The notes: generated by a model from the sequence alone, not told the origin. A stretch of DNA of 64,000 nt from Beroe forskalii (GCA_011033025.1 WFMF01000322.1:124001-188000), one strand, 5' to 3'. Positions 45,999-59,387 are shown, counted from the stretch's first letter. Numbers and translations: made by a program.

Positions 45999-48737
45999 GT
46001 TATAATATAATATATGCGTATATGATTGTATGATTATTGCATTGAACAGCAATCAACAAATTTATTGCATAATAATTAATAACCTATTGTCAAATTATTT
46101 TGAACGGTTACCTAAAGTACATTTGACACCTTGGAATTGTAAAAAATGATGTTGGTTAGATTATAGATACAATAATAGATAAGCAAATATTTATTCAAAG
46201 TAATGGATCATTCCTACATTATTCCACTGTTGTGACATACCAGATATCTTAACTGGATGAAGATATTATAATTCTGATGGTATAAAATGTTGGTAGAATT
46301 GTTAACCAGATCTGCATATAAGCATCAACAATTTAGAACAAACTGAGTGATCTAATTTCAATTTTTCAATATTTTAAGGCTTTTTTGGCAAACTTTGGCA
46401 AACTATGGCAAACACTTTTTTTGGCAAAGCCGAAAATCTAGGGATTAATTTGCCAAAGTTTGCCTTACCCCCCTTGTCATCATTGGCTAACCCTCCCCCT
46501 TGCTGACGTCAGCATTGACCAAACCCCTCATAGTAATAAAGATATGGACAGGATAAGATTCACGTTTAGTGAATCATTTTTAACAAGTTGTTTGCAATCA
46601 ATAATTCTCACGGTGCAGATGCTTATTGTGAAGTCTCGAAACATGAATTACTCCTGTTTACCTACAAATTACAAGCGGCTCTGACTTCACATCTTCAAAC
46701 CATGCTCATTTTCATTCCCATGTTTAAATTCTTACCGATTAATATGAAATCGATCCGTCTGTTTTTCGTTTGCGACCTATGTAGTTATTTGCGGTTACTC
46801 TTCCACTTTCTATTGTTTTTTCACTTCAAATCACAGCCGCCTATTGCAGGTGGTTACTGTTCACGTATAGCATCGTCTTGATAAACTATCTACTCTGGAA
46901 AAACACAGCTCAGCAAGATGCATGCCACCAAGGCATGTTTAGACTGTGCTGCAGCGCACAGGAGCATAAAGCAGTCAATGTCAACACTTTGGCATGTTGA
47001 GCTATGATAATGACGAAACACTCAATCGTCCATCATTTTCCAAGGCGTATATAAGCATTATGATGGATTTGTGTTTGATCATCGACAAATATCATGCTTA
47101 TCTTGACATGGTTTCTTGCTTGTTTGGACTTGATGCATCAATTGTATTCAAACCATCGTGGAAACGCCCGAAACCGCCCAAAAGAATTGTTTTTTCGTAA
47201 TATCAGGTCAAAGTTATAGCGCTTATCATTTCTTACTGTCGTGATTTTGTAACCTCAGTTATTTCTAATGTGCTGACATAATGAAAGTATAGAACGACAT
47301 TGCAAATGAGTGACGTGGGGGCAATGACGTTTTAGAAATTAGTAACAACAATTCTTATTGTAGACTGAAAAATAGCTTTGATATCGTTGGATCCCAAGAA
47401 ATCTCACGAAAAAATGCCATCACCTGGATGAGGAAAAATTTGCTTTGCGAAACAGTTTTGTTCAAGATATAGTATTTCGTTTGAGTTAATTAGTTAATTC
47501 AACTTTCCTGGCTACAAGATTTTCGCTTGCCTTTTTGATACATTTCGGTTTCGATTATCTGAATTTCGGTTTCTGTCAGTATTATAGTTATACCAACTGT
47601 TAAATTTTCTCAATATAACGAGATTTTTTCAAGGATAGGAAAGAAGATTTAGCTTTTGTTAGAATGCAATAGGTTAAAAAGCCAACGTAAAACCGGCGCC
47701 AAATGGCGCAAGCCGACTGAGAGGCAGCCAAAGGCGTCAGGATTATTCCATAGTCGCAGTGTTTAACAATAATGATATGAAGTAATTGATCATGGAAATT
47801 ATGGAATTCTAATTTGATAATTTGTCTTAGACTTCTATTCAATAGAGATTTCAGTATTTCAATCATCTAGCAGCCACTGTACATCATTTTCAATATCTTT
47901 AATAAAGTAAACACACTGTACAAATGATTTATATGAATAGTGAATTTTCCTTTTCGCATGTAACTTTAAAGCATTTACATTACTGCCCTTCAGTGCTTGC
48001 AATATATTAGATTACTTAATAAGCTTCTAAAGCTTCTCCTACATTAATTCGTGTGCGACACTAATATGGTTACTAGTAACTGTAATGGCTTGTACCATCA
48101 GACGTTTGATAAGAAGCATAGTGATACGTAGATCCATTTCCAGCTTGCATAAACACACACTTTCAGATAAATTGTCTGTCCTGAACCCGTCTTACGATTT
48201 ATTGAAGTATCATTTTTTCGTTCTTTTTTAGAAATTATTCCGCGTTATTGCTTGTTTCAATAGTTTGTTTCGATAAGTCCACAAGCATCCCATTGTCTCT
48301 TCGAGAATCAAGATGGATTTCTACGGTTCTTTTTGAAATGATTCCCTATTTAGCATCAAATGATTGCAGACAAACATTTTAAACTACATATTAAGATTGG
48401 ACAAATATACTCGTAGTTCATATTTTGAACAGGTGACCATGCTTTTTGAGATACCTGAATAGAGATATCATGTAAACACTGCTATGACATGAAGAAAACA
48501 AAATGTATATTGCCCGAGTATGGTTGATATTCTGCAACACAGGTAACCACTAACAATCACAACACGATAGCAGAAAAAAATTGCTTTGGAATTTCATGGA
48601 AAGTGATTGATGATCACACAGCGAACATGCTGACCAGCAAATTCACTTCAAGGTCACATGCTTAAGTTCCATTGCTTCACATTACCTTAATACGTTATAT
48701 TCGTAACCTCCACAAATCTCTCCATTCCTCCTCGCAG
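45999..48737. other. Upstream region of the adhesion GPCR; no exon recognised
   Basis: This region should hold the promoter and the first coding exon(s) of the GPCR, because the first recognised exon at 48738 begins after an intron acceptor and in phase 1. I found no convincing signal-peptide exon. The right end of the candidate 40.85-46.47 kb element lies at its left side. The rest is AT-rich with no other signal. Confidence 0.4.
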
Positions 48738-51700
48738 TTTTGGTGGTCTGTGCGCTGGACCTGTGCCAGCTGCCCCTGAACCCAGTATGCGAAGCAGTGG
48801 ACAGTAAGTACAGTGGAGATGAGGTGGACGTGGTGGAAGGTGTGGAGGACTATAACTCCTGTTCCGTGCTGTGCCTCAGGAGCCCGGAGTGTAATGCTCT
48901 TACTTGGGACAGGGTAAGTTTAGAATCAAAGTACAAGCAGTCAATGAACTAGTGTTCTGTCACTATGTTGCCTGTAAGTTAAGTTACTTTGTGTACAGCA
49001 GAGATGAAAATATTTGACTGACATTTATTAAATAGCCATTTCTCACAACTCATATTATTTTCCAGAAAGAAAAACTGTGCACGTTGTTCTCGAAAGTTAC
49101 GTTCTGTAGGAACAACGTGAAAGGCTGGATATCTTCAACTGAATGTTACACGTCTCCTAAGGGTGAGTTCATTGCAACTTCTCCGTTCTATGGAGAAAGT
49201 AATAGAATGCAGAGCAGAAAATGGTGGTTTGGAATCTCCAAATGATTCGAAAAATTGCTCAAAAAGAATCTTTGAGTTATGTGACTTAAATCATCACTCA
49301 AGAGCTCAAGGAAAGATATACGAGTAAAATTATACGATATAATGAATAATCATGAGAAATAAAACGAGTAAATGACCACACAGGAAAGATATACGAGTGG
49401 AGGATGGTGAATGAGGAGGACTTCAAGATGGGTCTGGACGGGGAACTGGCAGCCGATGATGGGAGCAGTAAGAGCATAACCTGCAGCATACCCCATCTGA
49501 ATGAAGTAATCCGAGTAGAATCAATACGGTGAGTCAAGAGGAGTTCCTATAGGCACTCAATAAGGAATGAAAGTAATAGGCATAAAAATAGGCATAAAAA
49601 TAGGCATAAAAATAGGCATAAAAATAGCCATGAAAATAGGCATAAAATAGGCATAAAATAGCCATGAAAATAGGCATAAAAATAGGCATAAAAATAGGCA
49701 TAAAAATAGGCATAAAAATAGGCATAAAAATAGGCATAAAAATAGTCATGAAAAAAAGTCGCACAATTGTCAAAAGTAGTTATAAAACTGTCAATAATAT
49801 CTGATCTTGAAAATGGGACAGCCAACGGCTCAAAGGGAAGGACAAAATTCAAGTTTGTGGTTTTTACATACGTGACATTGTTGCAGGTGGTTTAGGCGGG
49901 ACTCAGAAACAGATGAAAAGACCCACATGAATGAAACCCAAGGTCACATCCTGGAGTTTGACCCGGTCACGAAGGAACACGCAGGGTTGTACAGCTGCGA
50001 AGTTACCATATTCGGGGGCAAGACCATTCAAAGTCCTGAAATAAACTTCAAAGTCCTTTGTAAGTATTGCTGAGGGGAAGCGGATCCAATTCATGGTTGC
50101 ACTCGCATTTAAACATTACACTCGCATTTGTAAACCTAAATTCTAAAAGCCAACTGCCTCAACAGTCAAAAGCAGTGAAATCGGTGCTTTAATTTTGAAA
50201 ATGTACCGGATGCGAACATGCATACTACGTACATACCACCAAATTTGGTCGCGCAGCACCACCACCAATATTTCGAACACACATCCTCAATTCATCACGA
50301 TCTCTGCTAACCCTCTTCAGTCTACAATGCCTTGGCCTTGAGGGCAAAAAGGCAATTTGGAGAGGAAAAATGATTTGTAATTCAATGTTAGTCCATAGGA
50401 CCGGTTTAAAAAGACCGGTTAAAAAAGGCCGGTCAATAAGGTAATTAAAGATTTATCCCAGACCTGGACGAGCTCTTCCAGCACTACCCCTCCCCTGTCA
50501 CCTACTCCTCCTCCTCCACCCACGTGCAGCTCAAGTGCAGTGCTCCTCAGAGCTACCCAGCAGCTGTAACGGAGTGGTACAGAAGAGAGGTCTACACTTC
50601 CAGTGGGGGCGCCAGAACAGTCGACAGTGAGTCAAGTGTAGGACTACTGACTAGGCTGAAAATGTATGATGACTTGCCATGAAGATTGAAGTGTGAAATT
50701 TCAATGCTTTTTATCCGGAAAATTAGTTATAAAGGTGGCTCCAGGTCTACGTTATTCTATGAAGCAATGATTATTATTGAATGCCAAAACTGAAAACTAA
50801 ACCATTTTCAGCTCCCATATCGGACCTACGGAACCTGATGTATGCAATTGTTGCGGACACTCTCATTCTGTTTAACCCAGACAATTCTATCAATGGCGAC
50901 TACGTCTGCACAGGTTAACATTATTCATTCAAATTGCGGGTGCTATGGACTATGGAGTCAACATTTTAATAAGCAACTCATATCTCAAACTCGAGTTTTC
51001 CATAATGCTGGCATGACCTCTACCCCTCCTCAACGCATAAACTCCAGACTTGAGGGTAGTAAGCTGTAGAAGTGTAAAATAGGCCACCGATAATCTGATA
51101 TTCATTGACTAAGTAATCACTGCATAAACTGTGACGGATAAACCACTTACTCCTCAGCAAGGAACTTATGGAGGAACCGGAAGGAAAGCACCAAACCAGT
51201 GAGCATCTCACCGGCCACTGACTTCGGAGATACCCCCAGCAAAGGTAACTCTAGCAACCTTTAGCAACCCCCGCAAAGGTAACCCTAGTAACCTTTAGCA
51301 ACCTACAGCAAAGGTAACCCTAGCAACCTTTAGCAACCCCTAGCAAAGGTAACCCTAGCAACCTTTAGCAACCCCTAGCAAAGATATCCTTAGCAACCTT
51401 TAGCAACCCCTAGCAACCTCCGGCAAAGGTAACCCTAGCAACCTTAAACAACCCCAGCAAAGGCAACTCTTGTGAGTTGAATGAGAAACACATATCAGCT
51501 GGAATATCAATAGGAAAACCATCCTCTCACTCTGGAAATGAAATGTTTTGATCAATTAATTTTTAGGTTTTAACGATCGAATTGATTAAATCTTTAAAAT
51601 ATTCTACAAAATCGAATTCTACAAAATCAAAATGACTTCTGAATCCAGTAGGTATCCACGTCTGATGCTTACACGTTTTACAGAGATATCAAAAGGCGAC

Positions 51701-54700
51701 ATCACTTTGGGCAAACTGCAACAAGTGCTGAAGAATGATATGGACGCTGACGAGATTGCAGAATTAGTGACGGTATGACCAGATAATAACATCCTTATAC
51801 TCACCAATATATGCAACTAAACTCAGGATGATTTAAGGAATGATTCATCAATATTTTTCTCAAGATCCCCTAAATTTCATGATCTGATTTACTAGAGTTA
51901 AAACGCCTACCTTTCAGGCCTATAAACTGACATGTTACTCGTTTTGCAGAAGGGTAACGGTGTTTGGGACGCTGACGAGTTAGCGATGAGGTGCGTTATA
52001 ATCCGGAACAGCGAAGAACGGGTCCAGTGGTCGTGGGGTGAGTTCTCATCTCAATTATAATACTCTTCGGCTGCAACGCCCTTACACAGCTCGTACACGG
52101 CTCTCAAAGTGAGGTATCAATTAATAATAGTTGGCAGGAGTGATGTGGTTGTGATGGTTCATGATAGACACATCTTCAGAAGACGGTACTACCATTGACA
52201 CTGCCCCATCTGGAATGAGTTTTGCGGACGGTAACCAAACCCTCGCCTTCACCCCCAACAAGATACGACAACTCATTGCGGCCGGTACTAAGGAAATAAT
52301 CTGCAGTCATGGCAACCAGGAGTACATCATGGAACTTCCACATGTAACAGGTTTATATTGTGTAATGAACACAGAAATTTGCATTTCTAAATGGATATTC
52401 ATGGCTTGGAACTATAGGCAAATTTGAAAATATTGAGAATACCAAAGTTTTAAGAACATTGTCACCACTAGGGAAACGAGCAAAAAGGAAATAATGGTTG
52501 ACATGCAGAAAGACATTGAGAAGATGAAGAAAAACTTACAACACCTTTTCAAAGTAGTACGTGAGACTATATTCACTTTTCTAATGGCGAAAGTCGGTGT
52601 TTTATTGAAATTATCAAAACCGGGCCAGGATACCTATTCGATTGATTTCCATTAGGATGACCCATAATATTCAAGCGTCAAGCAGTTCAGTGTAAAACTT
52701 TAACTCCTAAAATGTCACACTTTTCAGGAATATGTCTCAGCGGAGGATGTCATTATCGCTGAAATAGACAGTCCTAACATAGAGGGTGTAGACAAGGAGC
52801 CCCCCTTCATGTATCTGGCTATGAGTGGTGAGCCTATTTTCCTTTGATTTCTCAGTGATTTAAGATTCAATAAGGATTTGGAATCTTGGTCTATATTGGT
52901 CGCGGCTGCCAAGCCGCGACCTGGTCTAAACCTGGTCTAAACCTGATTAATCCATCAGGCTAAGCCCTCCCCAATTGAACCAGAAGGGCGTGTGGCTATG
53001 TATTTCCTTGTCAACAATCCAACATTTCAGCTAGCGTGACCACCTGCCAAGACTTCGACTACAAAACCCTGAAGGAAGATCTCGTCTTCCAGAAGGGCTC
53101 TATAGAAACGAGAACAGTGAAAACCTGCCCTGGGGCTGGCAGTGTGGTGGGCCAGTGCCACTTAACCACCCCAACTAAGGTAAACCAGCCTATAATCACC
53201 CTCCCAGTGCCACTAAACCACCCCAACTAAGGTAAACCAGCCCATAATCACCCTCGGAGGATCAGCTGTCAGGGGGGGGGGGGGGCTCCGAATGAACTTA
53301 AGTAGTTAACTCATGAAAGTTTGCACAGCCACAACTGAAAGTTATCAGATAACCTGATCCCCCGATTAGAAATCAAACAAAACATGTTTTCTCCTCACTC
53401 CTCAGGTCTCTTGGAGCTTCTCAATGAACCAAGAGTGCCATCTCAACAAACTGAGCAACAAGTCTCTCAAGTCTCTAACCATATCAACGGACAATGAAGA
53501 CAGGGCACGCTTTGACTTGGAGGATGGTTCACTCAGATCCATACCCATAGAGACGCTTCTCAATGCACTGCAGCACCATACCCGTTACTATGGTGATGAG
53601 GCCCTCTTAACCACTGTCATGGAAACGTTGATAAATATCAAGAAATCAACCTTCATAACGGACCGGTATAGACTACAGTAAGTATGAAATTAGTCGTTGC
53701 CTTAAGAAGAAGCAAAATTTGATAGGTATATCCGATCGAAATTTTTATAATGACTTGAAAAGTATGAAATCATGAAAAAGACATGGTGTTTAGAATATAA
53801 GGGACTTTATCCGAAATAGGAGGACTTAACAACACTAATTGGTAGAGTTGTTAAGTTTTAAACTTGACGACACTCCTAATGAAGCGAATGACTGTTACCA
53901 CCCAGAGCTGACCGGCTGCTGAAGTACTACATGACTCTACTCCGTCTGTCGGAAGGAACGATGAGTTTCTCGGACGACCACACGTCCGTCCTGCTGTGGA
54001 CGATCAAGTTCCCACTTTCAGAGGACGCCAAGCTGTCCTATGCTTCCTCTGGGGCAGGTAGGGCCCTCCCAGCCTCAGATAGTTCCGAATGTCTCATATT
54101 CTGCTCACCCTATAGGCCATCATTTCGATGCATATTGTGCTTCTCCTCGTACAATTTGCACTAATATGCATCTCAATGCATATTAAGCATCTCAATGCAT
54201 ATTAATGCATCTCAATGCATATCAATCCATCTAAATGCATGTTAATGCATCTCAATGCATGTTAATGCATCTCAATGCATATTAATGCAATTTTAATTAA
54301 TTAATGCATATTATTAATGCAATTTCCGAGCAGAGTAACCACCTCGACTTGGTTTTGCAGCATCTGCGCAGCTTTAAAAGTGAGGAGGAATCAATTTAAT
54401 GTGAAACTAGACCAAATTCCCGCAGAACAGTCTCGTGTCTAAAACTTTCAGTTTCAAGCATCAGGCCATTTAATGAACAGTATATGCCTAATGACCTACA
54501 ATCGTTTAAAAAATTATTAATGAAAATAACATATTTTCCGACTTTATGTAGAATTAATGACGACTAAAAAACCTATCTGTGAGATAAAAACGCTATTTTT
54601 CAAACTCCAACCTATCCGGCAATTGTATTCTAGTTCTTGCATCAACCCCCTGCATCAATACTATTAAGGGCGAGGTCCCCACTCAGACGTACACGACCTC

Positions 54701-57700
54701 TCCATCAACATGCCCCGTGGACTGAACTCCCTCATGGACGGCACCAAGTCCTTCCTCATCTCGCTCTACAAGGACCCAGAGCAATTCTCTACCTTATCAG
54801 GTCAGGAACAAATCACTTGCTTTCAACCTTATCAGGTCAGGAACAAATCACTTTCAACATGTCAAATGGAGTACGAAAGTTGGAAATATTGCCATTACTC
54901 ATATTTGTACGCTTGCTATTGTTGATCGTTTTAGAGCCTTAAGCCGCATTTAATGATCCTATGGGCTCCAAACCCAGCCCATAAGTTGGCCCACTTGGTG
55001 TACTTGTTGAGTGAACCATTATATCAAAATGAAGTTATCCTTATTATCATACCTGAACCCCCTCTCCCCCAGGAGACAACCAAGACTACCTCTCGAAGGT
55101 GGTTGACATCGACCCCCCTCAAGTGTTATCCAACCTCACCTCGGACCAGGAGATCACGATAGGGCTGGGCATCTCACACATTGTGAAGCCTTGGGAGACC
55201 CCGGGGTGCTACTGGTTCGACACCGAAGGTATGGGGGAGCCCACACAGAGGTGTGAATATAGGGTCTTAATACCACTATTACCAGTCAAGAATTGATGAT
55301 TGAGATTCCTTAAATTAGAATCTAACTTGGGTAGTATTTCTTTATAGCTTTTACATCCTTACATCCACATAGGAGATTCTATAAAAGTTTTTTAGAAATG
55401 AGTTTTGAATATAATTGATGCATTGTTCAATTACAGATTCCACCTGGAAAACAGATGGTTTGACGACAGTGGGGTTCAACGCAGAAAACCTATTCGAATG
55501 TAAAACTACTCACTTGACTCCGTTTTCTGTCCTTGTGGTAACTCCCTTCTTCTTAAGCAGCACATTGCTTGATCCTTCTTCTTTAATCACTTCTGAAATG
55601 AGACATTTTCATATTCCTTTACCAATAATACCATCTTTGTATACCATCCGTAATGCCTTAATGCTTCTCACGCGAGCAAGTGAGTGAGTCGTTAAGGTTA
55701 AAAGAGCCCCAGTGGTTGTGATTTATGTATACTATACACGATAGGACAGTTGAGGATTTGTTTTCTACCTTGAAGCATGAAAACAGGAGTTAAATATTGT
55801 AACCCCTCCCTTTTCAGAGCCCTGACACGCTGAGTGTGAACCACCAGAAGATCCTGAGCTACATGACGCAGGTGGGGGCCACTGTGTCCTGTATAGCCCT
55901 GTTCCTCACCATCGTAGCCCTGGCCACCTTCAGAGAGATCAGGAGGTCTAACACCACCCGAATACACATCTGCCTGGCTTCCACCATGCTGCTGGCTACA
56001 CTTCTCTTCCTAGTCGGTTAGTGCTCTTAGTTTCACTATGCTGCTGGCTACACTTCTCTTCATAGTGGGTTAGTGCTAGCTTCAATAAGACTTGCATGGA
56101 GTGGGTTTGTTTCAGTGTTTCTTTTCACGTCCAACATCAGATGTTGACTATGAGTCCTGGCACTTGGCAGGTATTGATAAGACGGAGACTGAGCTGGTCT
56201 GCACGGTAATAGCGATCTCACTGCACTACCTGTGGCTGTCTGTCTTTATGTGGATGGTGGTGGAGGCTTACAACCTCTACTTGCTGTTCATCAGAGTCCT
56301 CACTTCTCACGGCTCCAGCTTCATCTTCAAACTAGGTATTATAATCCGTAGTTCTTCATCTTTCATCATAGATTTCAAATCGTAAGCCTTTGAGGAGAAA
56401 AATTATTCCAACTCGGCCTGGTTAAATCCAAGCTGCCAATTATAACAAATTTCCGAATTCCACTGACCTGGCAACCAGCCAACTGACTTGAGCCCTCTTC
56501 CAGCGGTTCCAGCACTAGCACTTCCCGCTGTGATCGTAGCCCTTACTGCCGGGCTCTCATTCGACAGCTACTCCCACCAGGAATACTGCTTCCTGGGAGG
56601 GAATGTGGTATACTTCGGCTTTGTAGCTCCAATAGGTGCGTGAGGGTATTCATGAATAGTGAAGGCGGAGTTTCTTATGTGCGGACATGATATTGACTAT
56701 GGGGGCGGGATGAATTGTATTTAAGAAGACTAACATTATGGCTTTTTAGCCAGCCCTTATATTGACATCTAGATCTGATTAAAACTTGAAACAACAACCG
56801 TTTAACCGCAGCTGTAGCGTTTGTAATAAACGGCGGAGTATTCGCTGCGGTAATCTACAAGATCTTCAACACAGCCAAGTATCAGAACTTCGAGAGCAAA
56901 TCCCAGCGGGTACTCCAGCAGATGAAAGCAATCAGTACCTTGGCGTGCGTGCTCGGCCTCAGTTGGGTCTTTGGCTTCCTGACATTCGAGCACCAGGCAT
57001 CCCTTGCCTTCCACTATCTCTTCGCGGTATTCAACACCCTGCAAGGTGGGTTACTGGGTCACTGGGTTGGGGGTGAGGGGGGCTGGGTTACCAAGAGCGA
57101 GGTAATGCATAATTATAAGATTTCCTTATTTTACCTGTTAGAAAATTTCAGCTGTAAAAATCAAAAAGAAATTGAAAAAATAATTAAAATCGAGTAGTTG
57201 AAAAAGAAAGGCGACATAAAAAGAAACTCAGTAAATGGCTCAATGAATTCGTTCAATGTGCAGGTCTGGTCATCTTCCTGTGTCACTGTGTCATAAAGCC
57301 TGATGTGAGACAGAAGTGGCTCTTTGTCATCTGTAACATAGGAACAGCGCCCAGAAGTGGCAGGACCAGCAGGTATTTAATCAGCACGTCATGTTGATTC
57401 AGATTGAAATCCTTTCAATGAACCTATTGATTGGGATCCAATCAATGGACCTATTGATTAGCTGATTGGGATCCAATCAGTGGGCCTATTGATTGGGATC
57501 CAATCAACTGTTTTTTTTCGAAATCCAGTCAGTGGATATTGATTAGAATGCCATCAATGTCAATCGTAACTTATTAGGCCATGTTTGTTAATCAGGTTTC
57601 TATCTTGCCTTCTTCCCCAGGCTTACGACCCCATCTAAGAGTAGGATGGATTTGATGACCGGCTTATTCCGGAAGCGTGGATCTACAGCTACTCTCTCCA

Positions 57701-59387
57701 CTACTGTCTCAAAACTCTCCCTGACAAAGCAGCTTACCCGACAACGGACTGACAGCAATGGCTCCCTAAACATAGGTAGGTACTAATGAACTGTACTACT
57801 GTACTGTAAGTTACTGTGCTGGGAAATACAAACTCAGGTGGAATTTGGTGACATTATTCAGAATTTGTTGGCATTTATTTTCTTTGACGTCAAGGGGTTA
57901 TTTGGTGTCTAAAGAACCCTCTGATGTTTTATCGGAGTTTGCAATAATGAGATAATGTTAGAGACTTGCTTGATAGGGTCCATGTTGGCTAACACCCTCT
58001 TCCTTCTGGCTGTGGTTCAAAACAGAATACATATAACTTAGGAAGTATCACAAAATGGACCCAATCAAAAAATAGACCAAATCAGCGCGTACCCATGTTC
58101 TTCTTATATATGTTTTCCATTTATCCCACCCTACCCCCAAATAATGACCACCCTCAGGCATTTTGAACGGTACCCTGAAGAAGAAGGTGTCCTTGGAGCC
58201 TGTCGAGGAGAAGGAAAGCACTGCAGCACAAAAGGAAGAAGTTGTGGAAAAGGAGCCACTAAGGCCAATGCTGAGGTTATAGTCAACACTGATCATAAAA
58301 TCTTTTTGTATAAATCAGCACCTGGCTTCACTGACAATTATCACTGAATATAGGTTACTGAACCTCACTTCTTTTGAGCAACCACTCGGCTGGTAACGTT
58401 TCCTGCACGGATCTCACAGCAAAGATAAGCCCTCTCACGCCTCCAGGAGGAGAGAAGACCTTCAGTTTCGACCCTAAACCGGACATATCCCCCACCTCCA
58501 CCTCCAGGAAGTCCCTGCCCAGGAAGATATCCCCCACGGAAACCAAAGTGAAGAAGATCCTGACAGAGTACCTGGTCTCCAAGACGTCTAGTTTCACTGA
58601 GGAGAACATAGTGAGACAGAACAGCCTGGTGGTTATAGACAAGAAGAAGCTGCGCAGGACAGGGATCACCAAACCCCGCCCTGTCCAGACCCCGCCTGAA
58701 AGCTTCCTCAGACACAACTCTCTGGAGGAACGCCTCAAGATGGATAAGATAGGGGAGAAAGGGGGGAGTGAGGACTCCAGTTCTCGAGCTAGCTCCTCTC
58801 ACTCCACTGCTAGATCAGCTTCACCCTTCCGTAGAAAGAAGTGGAGGATTTCTCCAATTCCCCCAAATCTTAAGCCAGACATCCCCACCAAACTCAAGCC
58901 AGATATCCCCACCAAACTCAAGCCAGATATCCCCACCAAACTCAAGCCAGATGCTTCCCTGAAACCTGAATCACTAGATGCCACCCTGAAACCTAAACCA
59001 GATGTTCTTCTGAAGCTCAAACCAAAAGTACCAGCAAAACTTGGACCAGATGTACCGGCAAAACTAGAACCATACTTAGCCTCGAAAACTGAAGGCGATT
59101 CGACGGCATCTGATGGAGAATCAAGCCGTGGCGTGACACCCACCCCGGATACCTGCAGGGTCGAACACCTAGAGGAAGACTTAGACAATGCTTCAGTGGA
59201 GGAGGAAATAGCGATAATTGATAGTCCTGCGGTGTTGCGTCCTCCTATGAAGACCCAGGTTAGTCGTCAGAATGGAACTCTTCCGCCCCTCAGAAAGGTG
59301 GATAAAATGGTCTTCCTGGATGAAGCAACGAGCGGGATCCCTAACAAACTGGCTAATCTCAAAGAGTGGGATTGGTCTACTAATTGA
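48738..59387 (+). CDS. Adhesion GPCR with PAN/apple, three Ig, HRM-like, GAIN/GPS and 7TM domains; 26 exons, first exon missing
   Basis: Exons, phases checked: 48738-48913, 49066-49162, 49384-49528, 49887-50059, 50462-50626, 50812-50913, 51158-51244, 51684-51772, 51950-52037, 52180-52343, 52455-52556, 52728-52827, 53031-53179, 53406-53677, 53906-54057, 54669-54800, 55073-55228, 55437-55537, 55818-56016, 56141-56335, 56504-56635, 56812-57045, 57264-57372, 57621-57775, 58158-58275, 58379-59387; 1532 residues. Residue 1 is the first full codon. PAN/apple 13-90; Ig1 C124-W140-C176; Ig2 C222-W235-C284; Ig3 C358-W369-C415; HRM-like Cys cluster about 500-560; GAIN about 570-816 with GPS ending C804-KTT-H808-L-T; class B2 7TM about 828-1090 (LSWVFGFL, FNTLQGLVIFLCHCV); cytoplasmic tail to 1532. 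The GAIN domain should self-cleave at HL/T, releasing a tethered agonist. The ligand is unknown. The upstream signal-peptide exon was not found. Confidence 0.85.
49558..49752 (+). repeat. 12-bp tandem repeat (ATAGGCATAAAA)n in a GPCR intron
   Basis: About 16 units, some with GCCATGAAA in place of GGCATAAA, lie in the 358-bp intron between exons 3 and 4. The array makes long reverse-strand frames of no significance. Confidence 0.9.
51245..51470 (+). repeat. Tandem repeat carrying copies of the splice donor, GPCR intron 7
   Basis: A 34-35-bp unit (GCAAAG, GTAACCCTAGCAACC, TTTAGCAACCCC) repeats about six times directly from the exon 7 donor. The exon itself ends AGCAAAG before GTAAC, so the unit includes the donor, and four or five further AAAG/GTAAC sites follow. 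Confidence 0.85.
54140..54315 (+). repeat. Tandem ATGCATCTCAATGCATATTA repeat in a GPCR intron
   Basis: About eight units of roughly 20 bp built from palindromic ATGCAT, within the 611-bp intron between exons 15 and 16. Confidence 0.85.
57415..57515 (+). repeat. Short tandem repeat with TTGGGATCCAA palindromes in a GPCR intron
   Basis: Three to four copies of ATTGATTGGGATCCAATCA separated by GTGGGCCT or ATGGACCT, in the intron before exon 24. Confidence 0.8.

Larger units (their letters stand above)
40851..46473. mobile_element. Candidate large element bounded by inverted GGGGGTAAGGC ends
   Basis: The left end GGGGGTAAGGCAAACTTTGG is mirrored at the right end, which closes CCAAAGTTTGCCTTACCCCC. 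TTGTCA lies just outside each end (40845-40850 and 46474-46479), a possible 6-bp target duplication. Both ends also contain a GGCAAAC/GTTTGCC foldback of about 95 bp in the same orientation. No transposase frame was found inside. The content is two minisatellites and two Helitron-like copies. The alternative is two independent foldbacks that happen to flank the block. Confidence 0.4.

Noticed and set aside
52909-52930. Perfect 9-bp-stem hairpin (GTCGCGGCT, AGCCGCGAC) in a GPCR intron
   Set aside because: A single short intronic hairpin with no repeat or RNA-gene context; could be chance.
55415-55687. Read-through frame past the GPS exon
   Set aside because: The GTAACT donor at 55538 and the acceptor at 55817 join in phase to TM1; the extension is intron sequence.
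58362-58378. Separate short gene starting before the GPCR tail exon
   Set aside because: The donor after 58275 and the acceptor at 58378 join in phase 2, making the long frame the last GPCR exon.
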